Of a stretch of 9,082 nt of DNA, positions 1 through 5,960 are shown in pieces. This DNA is from Bacteroidota bacterium. GTDB taxonomy: Bacteria; Bacteroidota; Bacteroidia; Chitinophagales; Chitinophagaceae. The translations under genes were made by a program, and so were the position numbers. The notes under the pieces were generated by a model that was given only the letters and a program-made list of their open reading frames with translations, ran no database searches and was not told the origin of the DNA. Location: positions 1 to 9,082 of the forward strand of contig JAFAGR010000074.1 of NCBI GenBank assembly GCA_023422565.1, given 5' to 3'. Numbering within the stretch: the stretch's first letter is position 1; every line of letters begins with the position of its first letter.

Positions 1-1563
1 GTGATAGAACACGCCATTGAAAAAACCCGACGCACCCATACGCCATGCCTCTTTCATGTTGAAGAAATCACGCAACCGCAGGGGCACTCCACTTCGGGTA
101 GCCATGAACGTTATAAAACGGCAGATAGGCTCAGCTGGGAAAAAGATTGGGACTGTATTGTTCGTATGCGTGAATGGATACTGACCAATGCGCTCGCCTC
201 AGCAGAGGAACTGGTGGCCATTGAAGAAGAAGCGGTTACTTATGTTCGTGAATCGAAAAACAGTGCTTGGCAGAAATATTTGCAGCCAATACTAGAGATG
301 CGTGAACACGCGCTAAGCCTGATACGCAAGATGCCTTCAAATGCGGAAGCAGATAAGATCGCGTCTGGACTGGAAGCTATACGCGAGCCGCTTCGCCGCG
401 ATGTGTTGAAAGCACTAGCCTCTGTGATCAGGATTTCCGGAGATGAGGGCGAAGTAAAAGACTATTACGAAAGTTTGAGGAAGGAACAGGCAAAACTCTA
501 CGATTCCTTCCTTTATAATGAGGGCGCAAAGTCTGCATTAAAAGTGGAAGCAGTAACTGCGGAGTTTAATGATGATGCGCCAATGGTAAATGGCTTCGAG
601 GTGTTGAACAAATACTTCGATCAATTGTTTGAAACGAATGAAAAGGTTGCCGCATTTGGTGAGGACCTTGGATATATCGGCGATGTAAACCAGGGCTTTT
701 CGGGATTGCAGGAAAAGCATGGCGCTGAAAGAATTTTTGACACCGGCATTCGCGAACTCACCATCATGGGCCAGGGCATTGGAATGGCGCTTCGTGGGTT
801 GAGGCCAATCGCTGAAATACAATATCTCGACTATCTGCTTTACGGCCTTCAGCCATTAAGCGATGATGTTTGTACCACTCACTTCCGCACGGCGGGGCAG
901 CAAAGTGTTCCGCTGATCGTTAGAACCCGCGGCCACAGGCTTGAAGGTATCTGGCATAGTGGGTCGCCGATGGGTGTGGTGATCAACGCGCTGCGTGGTA
1001 TGTATGTTTGCGTTCCGCGAAACATGACGCAGGCCGTAGGCATGTATAACACGCTTTTAAAAAGCAATGACCCGGGTTTGGTAATTGAATGTTTGAACGG
1101 ATATAGATTAAAAGAAAAGTTGCCCTCCAATCTTCTGGGATATACCGTACCGTTAGGCATACCCGAAGTGATCCGCCAGGGTGATGATATTACAATTGTG
1201 GGCTATGGCTCCACCTTGCGGATTGTTCAGGAAGCAGCCGAAACCCTCGCTTCGGCAGGCATCAGTTGTGAGATAGTGGATGTTCAAACTCTTTTGCCCT
1301 TTGACCTGAATCATTCCATCGTAGAATCCTTGAAAAAAACAAGTCGCATACTTTTTGTTGATGAAGACGTGCCCGGTGGAGCGGCAGGTTATATGTTTAA
1401 TAAAGTAATGGAGGAACAGGGTGGTTACCGGTTTTTAGATGTGGCGCCGAGAACCCTTACCGGAAAAGCCCACAGGCCCGGTTATGGCAGCGATGGTGAT
1501 TATTTTTCAAAGCCAAATACGGAAGATATTGTGCAAACCGTTCAGGTTATGATGGAAGAATAA
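1..1563 (+). CDS. Fused 2-oxoacid dehydrogenase E1, alpha C-terminus plus complete beta part (5' partial)
   Basis: Thiamine-diphosphate enzyme that decarboxylates a 2-oxoacid (probably branched-chain, perhaps pyruvate) and passes the acyl group to lipoyl-E2 in the cytoplasmic dehydrogenase complex. Residues 1 to about 185 are the end of an E1-alpha subunit: GHSTSGSHERYK at 28-39 matches the conserved loop equivalent to the phosphorylation loop of mitochondrial E1-alpha. From about residue 195 an E1-beta subunit follows: FGED at 219-222, carrying the glutamate that contacts the cofactor pyrimidine in the family, then a pyrimidine-binding domain (IFDTGIREL, PIAEIQYLDYL) to about 385, and a transketolase C-terminal domain (GDDITIVGYGSTLRIVQEA, VDEDVPGGAAGYM) to the end. 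The frame is open at base 1, and most of the alpha domain, including its cofactor-binding motif, is missing, so the GTG at base 1 is not taken as the real start. Alpha-beta fusion is common in Bacteroidota. Substrate specificity cannot be read from the sequence. Confidence 0.93.
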   Translation: MIEHAIEKTRRTHTPCLFHVEEITQPQGHSTSGSHERYKTADRLSWEKDWDCIVRMREWILTNALASAEELVAIEEEAVTYVRESKNSAWQKYLQPILEMREHALSLIRKMPSNAEADKIASGLEAIREPLRRDVLKALASVIRISGDEGEVKDYYESLRKEQAKLYDSFLYNEGAKSALKVEAVTAEFNDDAPMVNGFEVLNKYFDQLFETNEKVAAFGEDLGYIGDVNQGFSGLQEKHGAERIFDTGIRELTIMGQGIGMALRGLRPIAEIQYLDYLLYGLQPLSDDVCTTHFRTAGQQSVPLIVRTRGHRLEGIWHSGSPMGVVINALRGMYVCVPRNMTQAVGMYNTLLKSNDPGLVIECLNGYRLKEKLPSNLLGYTVPLGIPEVIRQGDDITIVGYGSTLRIVQEAAETLASAGISCEIVDVQTLLPFDLNHSIVESLKKTSRILFVDEDVPGGAAGYMFNKVMEEQGGYRFLDVAPRTLTGKAHRPGYGSDGDYFSKPNTEDIVQTVQVMMEE

Positions 1564-1572
1564 TTTTTTTGA

Positions 1573-2571
1573 ATGAAAAACGTCTTACTGATCCTTACCC
1601 TTTTGTTGGCGCTTCCTCTTTTCGGGTTTGCGCAAGACCTTACGGGAACCTGGGTGGGGAAAGGAGGTGGTACAACCTATATAAAATTGGTTGTGAGGCA
1701 TCGGGAAGACAGCCTGCTCGGGTATACCTATGATGAAGTTGACGGCTTTTGTTATGCTTCATTTTCCGGAAAATTTTACCCTTCACAAAAAAGGGTGACT
1801 GGGAGGGGAGGAATTCTTTTAGAACATTCGCCTAATCACGTGCTTACCGATTACGACTGGATACTGGTGAAAAGGCCGGATGGAGATTACCTGATCGATA
1901 ATTCCTCTGCCGAAAATGATCTGATTGAAGGAATTTTAAATATAACAGGCCTTAACGACGAGCGGCAGTGGCTAAAGCGTGTAAGTAAAAAACCTGAGCT
2001 GCTCAAAATGAGCCGGGATACCATCAAAAAAACACCACCCGTTCCAAAACCTGCTCCTGCGCCGAAGCCGGCACCATCCATACCTAAGCCCCCTGCTCCA
2101 AAACCCGCTCCAAAGCCGGCGCCAAAACCGGCGCCAAGGCCAGCGCCCAAACCTGTGCCACCCACTCCGGTGAAACCTGCAGAGGTGCCACCTGTAACCG
2201 TTCCGGATTTTATCGTAAAAGAAAAATTAACCCGCGAATCAAAGTTGATGCGCACTATCTATACAACAACCGACAGCATAAAACTATTCATCTACGATAA
2301 TGGCGAGGTTGACGGCGATACCGTAACGGTATTCTTTGATGATAAGGTTGTGCTCAACAGGGCACGTATTTCCGAAAAAGCCCGCATACTAACGTTACCG
2401 GTTAGCCGAAACGGCGTTCACAGTATAGATCTGTTTGCAAATAATCTCGGATCGATTCCCCCAAACACTGCACTTCTGGTAATTCATGCGGGAAAGGAGC
2501 GTTACGAGTTACATGCGTCTTACGATTTTAAAACCAATGCGAGAATTTTGGTGCGGTTCAAAGAGGAGTGA
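1573..2571 (+). CDS. Secreted protein with PKPAP-rich linker, function unknown
   Basis: 332 residues. Residues 1-20 form a Sec signal peptide with a long Leu-rich core and a likely cleavage after GFA (before Gln21). No lipobox cysteine is visible, so it is probably periplasmic or exported. An N-terminal domain (about 21-150) begins with LTGTWVGKGGG and contains alternating beta-type segments. Residues 155-211 are a low-complexity linker of PKPAP-type repeats (codons spanning about 2036-2205). A C-terminal domain (about 212-332) begins near SIKLFIYDNGEVDGDTVTV (235 onward) and ends in a beta-rich segment (NGVHSIDLFANNLGSIPPNTALLVI). I recognise the C-terminal module only as a type that recurs in Bacteroidota secreted proteins. 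The linker probably spans periplasm or cell wall, as Pro-Lys linkers do in TonB-like proteins, but no transmembrane anchor or TonB motif is seen. It starts 9 bases after the E1 gene, so co-transcription is possible, though a functional link is not evident. The start is chosen from the signal peptide. Confidence 0.85.
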   Translation: MKNVLLILTLLLALPLFGFAQDLTGTWVGKGGGTTYIKLVVRHREDSLLGYTYDEVDGFCYASFSGKFYPSQKRVTGRGGILLEHSPNHVLTDYDWILVKRPDGDYLIDNSSAENDLIEGILNITGLNDERQWLKRVSKKPELLKMSRDTIKKTPPVPKPAPAPKPAPSIPKPPAPKPAPKPAPKPAPRPAPKPVPPTPVKPAEVPPVTVPDFIVKEKLTRESKLMRTIYTTTDSIKLFIYDNGEVDGDTVTVFFDDKVVLNRARISEKARILTLPVSRNGVHSIDLFANNLGSIPPNTALLVIHAGKERYELHASYDFKTNARILVRFKEE

Positions 2572-2586
2572 GGAGGTTGGGAATGG

Positions 2587-2604
2587 GCAAATTTGCAGAT
2601 TTGC
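2587..2604. repeat. Small inverted repeat in the convergent gap
   Basis: GCAAAT at 2587-2592 and ATTTGC at 2599-2604 are perfect inverted repeats with a 6-base loop; the same bases also read as a direct repeat of ATTTGC with period 8. No T-run follows on either strand, so I do not call it a terminator. It lies between the stop of the PKPAP protein and the heptamer array. Confidence 0.35.
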
Positions 2605-2627
2605 AAAAGTGCCGATTGAAATAATTG

Positions 2628-2697
2628 CCGACTACAAACTAGGAACTACCAACTAGGAACTACCAACTAGGAACTACCAAATAGGAACTACCAACTA
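2628..2697 (-). repeat. Tandem heptamer array, 10 units of TAGTYNN type
   Basis: Read on the minus strand from 2697 to 2628 this is exactly ten 7-base units. Most alternate TAGTTGG and TAGTTCC; one is TATTTGG (2683-2677), one TAGTTTG (2641-2635), and the last is TAGTCGG (2634-2628). On the plus strand it shows as a 14-base repeat ACTACCAACTAGGA. The array overlaps the last codons and the stop of the minus-strand AHSA1-like gene: the stop TAG (2690-2688) is the first three bases of the second unit. The sharp ends and the near-perfect period are direct observations. The last unit is identical to a unit of the array at 5032-5059, which suggests one family of repeats. Confidence 0.9.
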
Positions 2698-3107
2698 GTC
2701 TCTTCCACGTATCTCTTAAACGAATCCAGAATCGCCTGCCATCCGTTTTTTTGCAGCTCTAAACTATTTTCCTGTTCGGGGTCAAACTTTTCCGTTACTT
2801 CCACAACTCCCGGTTCTACCTCTTTAAATGTTATTTCAACTTTTCTTCCATCACCTAATGTAAAGGCAATGTATTCGCCCGGGATCACGTCCTGGTACAC
2901 ACCGCCGAAGTCGAACGAAGCGCTTCCGTCACGGGCAGACATAGTTGTCTTAAAACTTCCTCCCACTTTAAGATCGTTTTCCGCATAAGGTGCATGCCAG
3001 TCCTCGCTTGCATGGTACCATTTTACAATGTGCGCGGCATCGGTAAATGCCTCCCAGGCTTTTTCCGGGGTGGATTTAACCTGTGTGGAAACGACGATCG
3101 GTTGCAT
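2688..3107 (-). CDS. AHSA1/SRPBCC-domain protein, ligand unknown
   Basis: 139 residues, about the whole length of a single START-like (helix-grip) domain of the Aha1 C-terminal type (COG3832 group). Visible family features are the opening strand and helix STPEKAWEAFTDAAHIVKWY (12-31), the GGSF turn near 49-52, an edge strand with GGVYQDVIPGEYIAFTL, and the long C-terminal helix ELQKNGWQAILDSFKRYVEE. Such proteins bind hydrophobic ligands in a central cavity; no enzymatic role can be inferred. It starts with ATG 23 bases downstream of yebC on the same strand and is probably co-transcribed. Its final residues TSW and its TAG stop are encoded by or touch the heptamer array, so its extreme C-terminus seems to have been set by that repeat. 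No signal peptide or membrane segment is present. Confidence 0.88.
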   Translation of the reverse strand: MQPIVVSTQVKSTPEKAWEAFTDAAHIVKWYHASEDWHAPYAENDLKVGGSFKTTMSARDGSASFDFGGVYQDVIPGEYIAFTLGDGRKVEITFKEVEPGVVEVTEKFDPEQENSLELQKNGWQAILDSFKRYVEETSW

Positions 3108-3130
3108 AAAGGTTATTAAAGTATAAGAAT

Positions 3131-3841
3131 TTATTTCAGGTTGTGATATACCTTCTGAACATCTTCATCCTGTTCTAAACGGTCTACCAGCTTCAGCACA
3201 TCATTAGCTTCTTCCTCTCCCAATTCAACCGTGGTGGTCGGAATTCGTGTAAGCTCCGCCGTTAGTACTTCAATTCCTTTTTCATCGAGGGCTTTGGCCA
3301 TTGCGCCAAATTCGTTGTAAGAGGTGCGGATGATAATATTTCCTTCACTGTCTTCCCCAATTTCTTCCAATCCTGCATCGATCAATTCCAGTTCAAGATC
3401 TTCAAGGTTTTGGCCGGTATTTTTTATTTTAAATTCACCCATGCGGTTAAACGTGAAGGCAACAGAGCCGCTTGTTCCGAGTGATCCGTTCCCTTTGGTA
3501 AAATGCATTCTCACATTGGCTACCGTGCGTGTGGGATTATCAGTTGCCGTTTCCACCATCACCGCAACGCCGTGCGGAGCGTAACCTTCATAAGTAAGTT
3601 CTTCGTAGTTGCTGGTATCTTTCCCCATAGCCCTTTTAATGGCTGCTTCCACCCTGTCTTTCGGCATGTTCACCGCCTTTGCATTCAGGTAACAACGCCT
3701 AAGTGCGGGATTGTTATCAGGATCCGGACCACCCGCTTTCACGGCTATAGCAATCTCTTTACCAATGCGGGTAAAATTCTTCGCCATCTTATCCCAGCGG
3801 GCAAACATGGCACTCTTCCTTACTTCAAATATGCGACCCAT
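3131..3841 (-). CDS. yebC: YebC/PmpR/TACO1-family protein
   Basis: 236 residues from the chosen ATG, normal for the family. Members were long annotated as transcription regulators; later work on YebC and mitochondrial TACO1 points to a ribosome-linked role in translation of difficult (for example polyproline) stretches. The sequence shows the Bacteroidota-type N-terminus MGRIFEVRKSAMFARWDKMAK, then FTRIGKEIAIAVKAGG (23-38), the signature NMPKD (58-62) and YEGYAPHGVA (84-93), followed by the two alpha/beta domains. An upstream in-frame TTG (3863-3865) would add eight residues, but it lies inside a good TAnnTTTG promoter box, so the leader would not contain it. The ATG at 3839-3841 also matches the family start. 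The AHSA1-like gene follows after 23 bases. It is divergent from the Ldh_2 gene across 122 bases. Confidence 0.95.
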   Translation of the reverse strand: MGRIFEVRKSAMFARWDKMAKNFTRIGKEIAIAVKAGGPDPDNNPALRRCYLNAKAVNMPKDRVEAAIKRAMGKDTSNYEELTYEGYAPHGVAVMVETATDNPTRTVANVRMHFTKGNGSLGTSGSVAFTFNRMGEFKIKNTGQNLEDLELELIDAGLEEIGEDSEGNIIIRTSYNEFGAMAKALDEKGIEVLTAELTRIPTTTVELGEEEANDVLKLVDRLEQDEDVQKVYHNLK

Positions 3842-3862
3842 TATAATGTTTATTTGAGTGTG

Positions 3863-3870
3863 CAAAGGTA
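3863..3870 (-). promoter_or_regulatory. Bacteroidota -7 promoter box of yebC
   Basis: The minus strand reads TACCTTTG, a perfect match to the Bacteroidota -7 consensus TAnnTTTG, ending about 21 bases before the yebC ATG. That would leave a short leader of roughly 15 bases. No TTTG-like -33 element is seen at the usual spacing (the bases there read GGTA), so the call rests on the -7 box and its position. Confidence 0.55.
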
Positions 3871-3963
3871 ATAAATGACGGTTATTGTTTACCTGCGAAC
3901 ATCAGCAGGCACAGCTCACTGTTTTAATGTCGTAATTTCGGGCTCTTCAACTCTAAAAGCCGG

Positions 3964-5034
3964 ATGAATATTTCTTATCAAACACTGCTGCAGTTTTCCC
4001 GTGAAGTTTTTTTAAAAATTGGTTTAACAGAAACAGATGCTGCAACAGCCTCTCGAAACTTATTGAGCGCCGACCTGCGTGGAATAGACAGTCACGGTGT
4101 TGCCCGTCTTTCCGGTTATGTACGTTTGTGGGAAGCGGGCAGGATAAATGCACAGGCGAGACCTTTTATTAAACATCAATCGCCCACCACGGCTACGGTT
4201 GACGGAGATGCGGGCCTGGGTTTGGTTATAGCGGATTTTGCAATGAAGGTGGCCATTCAAAAAGCGGAGCAGTACGGAAGCGGATGGGTGAGCGTTCAAA
4301 ATAGTTCTCATTTCGGTATCGCCGGCGTGCATGCAATGATGGCGTTGGAAAAAGATATGATAGGCATGGCCTTTACCAATGCTTCTCCGCTCGTTGCTCC
4401 TACCTTTTCCACCGGGCGGATGTTGGGCACAAATCCTATTGCAGTTGCCATACCTGCCGGCGAACAGCCCGCTTTTGTTGCTGATTTTGCCACTACAACC
4501 GCAGCAAATGGTAAACTCGAAATCGCGCAACGCCAGAATAAAGCTATTCCTAACGGTTGGGTACAAACGAAGTCAGGTGAGGCGAGTGAAGATCCGCATG
4601 AATTAAAAAATGGTGGTGCCTTGCTTCCACTCGGCAGCGATCGCGAACATTCAAGCCACAAAGGTTTTATGCTTGGCAGTATAGTAGATATTTTCTCCGG
4701 TGTGCTGAGCGGGGCGAACTTCGGTCCCTTTGTGCCGCCCTTTCCGGCCTACGTTCCCATGCCCGCATTCATGCCGGGTAAGGGCATCGGGCATTTTTTT
4801 GGAGCCATGCGGATAGACGGTTTCCGTCCGGCAGATGAGTTCAAACGCGATATGGATCTTTGGATCTCCGAATTTCGTAATGCCCCCGCCGTTGATCCGT
4901 TGCAACCGGTGGTCATTCCCGGGGACCCTGAACGGCTTTGCGAACTGGAAAGGATGAAGGAAGGGATTCCGGTGGAGAGTTCGGTGATCAAGGAACTGCA
5001 AGCGTTGGCGGAGAGGTTTGGATTAGTGTTTTAG
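3964..5034 (+). CDS. Malate/L-lactate dehydrogenase family (Ldh_2) oxidoreductase
   Basis: 356 residues, a typical full length for the COG2055 NAD(P)-dependent dehydrogenases (family members act on malate, lactate, ureidoglycolate, sulfolactate or cyclic imino acids). These form their own fold, unrelated to the classical LDH/MDH Rossmann enzymes. Visible family motifs are DLRGIDSHGVARLSGYV (37-53) with the conserved His44, NSSHFGIAG with His116, GTNPIAVAIPA, the DFATTTAANGKLEIAQRQNK block, and SSHKGFMLGSIVDIFSGVLSG. The substrate cannot be chosen from sequence, and no pathway partner is adjacent. ATG is chosen because the N-terminal helix matches the family start. A weak -7-like box, TAATTTCG (3933-3940, one mismatch), lies 23 bases upstream without a clear -33. 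The TAG stop at 5032-5034 is the first three bases of a heptamer array. Confidence 0.93.
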   Translation: MNISYQTLLQFSREVFLKIGLTETDAATASRNLLSADLRGIDSHGVARLSGYVRLWEAGRINAQARPFIKHQSPTTATVDGDAGLGLVIADFAMKVAIQKAEQYGSGWVSVQNSSHFGIAGVHAMMALEKDMIGMAFTNASPLVAPTFSTGRMLGTNPIAVAIPAGEQPAFVADFATTTAANGKLEIAQRQNKAIPNGWVQTKSGEASEDPHELKNGGALLPLGSDREHSSHKGFMLGSIVDIFSGVLSGANFGPFVPPFPAYVPMPAFMPGKGIGHFFGAMRIDGFRPADEFKRDMDLWISEFRNAPAVDPLQPVVIPGDPERLCELERMKEGIPVESSVIKELQALAERFGLVF

Positions 5035-5059
5035 TCGGCAGTCGGTAGTCTGCAGTCAA
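5032..5059 (+). repeat. Tandem heptamer array, 4 units of YAGTCNN type
   Basis: Four consecutive 7-base units on the plus strand: TAGTCGG, CAGTCGG, TAGTCTG, CAGTCAA. The first three bases are the stop codon of the dehydrogenase gene, so the array starts exactly at the stop. TAGTCGG also ends the array at 2628-2697. The orientation (YAGT on the coding strand) is the same relative to the gene as in the other two arrays. Confidence 0.8.
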
Positions 5060-5133
5060 GGCTAATTTCCAGAAACAAGTGTATACGAGGATGTTTTTGC
5101 TTTTTCGGGAATGCACATTCTAAGAAACGAATT

Positions 5134-5154
5134 CGGACTACCAACTAGGAACTG
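5134..5154 (-). repeat. Tandem heptamer array, 3 units of YAGTYNN type
   Basis: On the minus strand from 5154 to 5134 the units are CAGTTCC, TAGTTGG and TAGTCCG. The array begins two bases after the TAG stop of the DUF962-like gene. The plus-strand 17-mer ACTACCAACTAGGAACT (5137-5153) also occurs exactly in the array at 2628-2697. Confidence 0.75.
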
Positions 5155-5156
5155 TT

Positions 5157-5621
5157 CTAATACTTCCAGCCAATTTTCCGGTACACAAAACTCATCAACC
5201 AGGCAGGGCCTATCATTAAAAATTGCAGGTCTTTCAAAAAGGAGGGTTTCTTTCCTTCTACTTTGTGCCCGTAGAACTGCCCGAGCCATGCAAGTACAAA
5301 AACGATCAGGCTGAAGAGCCAAAGCGGCATCGGTGCCCGGGATTCAACAAGATGACAAATTATAAGACAGCCCGCCCCGAACAATAGCATCCCAATGGAC
5401 AGCATGGGCGAAAGGCGCAGGTAGTAGATCCAAACCAAAACCAGCGCGATTACTGCAACATTTAACTGGTAGGTATTAAAATAAACGGGGATTCTTATAC
5501 TATAAAGCAACCCGGTGATCGAGAGAAATATAGCAGGTACGCAGACCCAGTGAATCAGCTTGTTGGTTTCGTTGCGATGGCTTTCGCCATATTCATCCAA
5601 CCAATCCTGCATACGTTTCAT
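5157..5621 (-). CDS. DUF962 / Mpo1-like integral membrane protein
   Basis: 154 residues from the chosen start. Family members resemble yeast Mpo1, an iron-dependent dioxygenase that shortens 2-hydroxy fatty acids; whether bacterial members do this is not established. Conserved features are an N-terminal WLDEYGESHRNETNKLIHW block with His15 and His24, His90 after the third hydrophobic segment (CHLVES), and GQFYGHKVEGKKPSF with His119. Four such histidines fit a metal site. About five hydrophobic segments are seen (near 26-42, 53-68, 73-92, 98-116, 132-147), indicating an inner-membrane protein. An ATG at 5660 would add 13 residues, but the family pattern begins at MKRMQDWLDEYGESH, and a -7-like box lies between the two ATGs, so the inner start is preferred. 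The gene stands alone and converges on the dehydrogenase gene; a heptamer array begins right after its stop. Confidence 0.85.
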   Translation of the reverse strand: MKRMQDWLDEYGESHRNETNKLIHWVCVPAIFLSITGLLYSIRIPVYFNTYQLNVAVIALVLVWIYYLRLSPMLSIGMLLFGAGCLIICHLVESRAPMPLWLFSLIVFVLAWLGQFYGHKVEGKKPSFLKDLQFLMIGPAWLMSFVYRKIGWKY

Positions 5622-5635
5622 AATGCCGGTTTTGC

Positions 5636-5643
5636 GAAAGTTA
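5636..5643 (-). promoter_or_regulatory. Possible -7 box of the DUF962 gene
   Basis: The minus strand reads TAACTTTC, one mismatch from TAnnTTTG, 14 bases before the preferred ATG. No clear -33 element is present. If real, the upstream ATG at 5660 would not be transcribed. Confidence 0.28.
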
Positions 5644-5771
5644 AACGAATTAGCCCGCATGATGAATTCCTTCTATCTGAAAAATATTTCAACTTTTTCT
5701 TGCCGCCCTACAATAAAAAGAAACCGTCTGCCGTTTTATACTTGGTTTTTCATAGGATATTGGATTAATAC

Positions 5772-5803
5772 GGACTGCGATTTCTATCGCGGTCCCTTTT
5801 TTT
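5772..5803 (+). terminator. Rho-independent terminator without an assigned gene
   Basis: GGACTGCGA (5772-5780) pairs with TCGCGGTCC (5787-5795) as a 9-bp stem with one G-U pair and a 6-base loop, followed by C and seven Ts (5797-5803). The T-run is only on the plus strand side. The nearest upstream plus-strand gene ends at 5034, beyond a whole minus-strand gene, so no annotated transcript needs it. Confidence 0.75.
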
Positions 5804-5864
5804 ACCCCTTCAGGATCCTCTTCCCTCTGTCTTTACCTTTATTCACGAAATTTCTAATATTATT

Positions 5865-5894
5865 TTTGACAGGAAGTTATTATGAATATCTTTA
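5865..5894 (+). promoter_or_regulatory. Bacteroidota promoter of the T9SS cargo gene
   Basis: A -33 element TTTG (5865-5868, at the end of a longer T-run) and a -7 element TATCTTTA (5887-5894, one mismatch from TAnnTTTG) are 18 bases apart, close to the usual spacing. Transcription would begin near 5900 and give a leader of about 60 bases before the ATG at 5961. Confidence 0.6.
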
Positions 5895-5960
5895 ATACCT
5901 AAAATTAGCCAGCGAAAAACACCTGCCGATTTATTTTTTTAATCCGGTAAATTTTTTGCC

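Larger units (their letters stand above)
5622..5960. other. Gene-free, AT-rich intergenic stretch
   Basis: 339 bases between divergent genes. Overlapping plus-strand open frames (5550-5768 and 5560-5895) run antisense into the DUF962 gene and look like chance. What I can support is a possible promoter for the minus-strand gene, a plus-strand hairpin terminator near the middle with no obvious gene before it, and a well-spaced promoter for the T9SS cargo gene. No tRNA or known riboswitch shape was recognised. Confidence 0.6.

Noticed and set aside
1887..2255. Minus-strand open frame of 122 codons rich in Gly and Ala
   Set aside because: It is the antisense reading of the PKPAP codon repeat; composition and position explain it fully.
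2587..2604. Terminator for the PKPAP protein gene
   Set aside because: The stem is only 6 A/T-rich pairs and no T-run follows on either strand.
2628..2697. CRISPR array
   Set aside because: Units are 7 bases, directly adjacent, with no unique spacers.
1573..3841. Functional link between YebC (polyproline translation) and the neighbouring proline-rich protein
   Set aside because: The linker is mostly Pro-Lys and Pro-Ala rather than runs of three prolines, the genes are convergent on separate transcripts, and proximity alone is not evidence.
3503..3871. Plus-strand open frame of 122 codons opposite yebC
   Set aside because: Antisense to a well-conserved family gene, and no recognisable protein features.
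4060..5001. Several minus-strand open frames opposite the dehydrogenase gene
   Set aside because: Overlap one another and the dehydrogenase gene, with no promoter or family resemblance.
5560..5895. Plus-strand open frame of 111 codons between the DUF962 and T9SS cargo genes
   Set aside because: Starts inside the opposite-strand gene, runs through the hairpin terminator, and is rich in Phe, Leu and Tyr as expected from AT-rich noncoding DNA.
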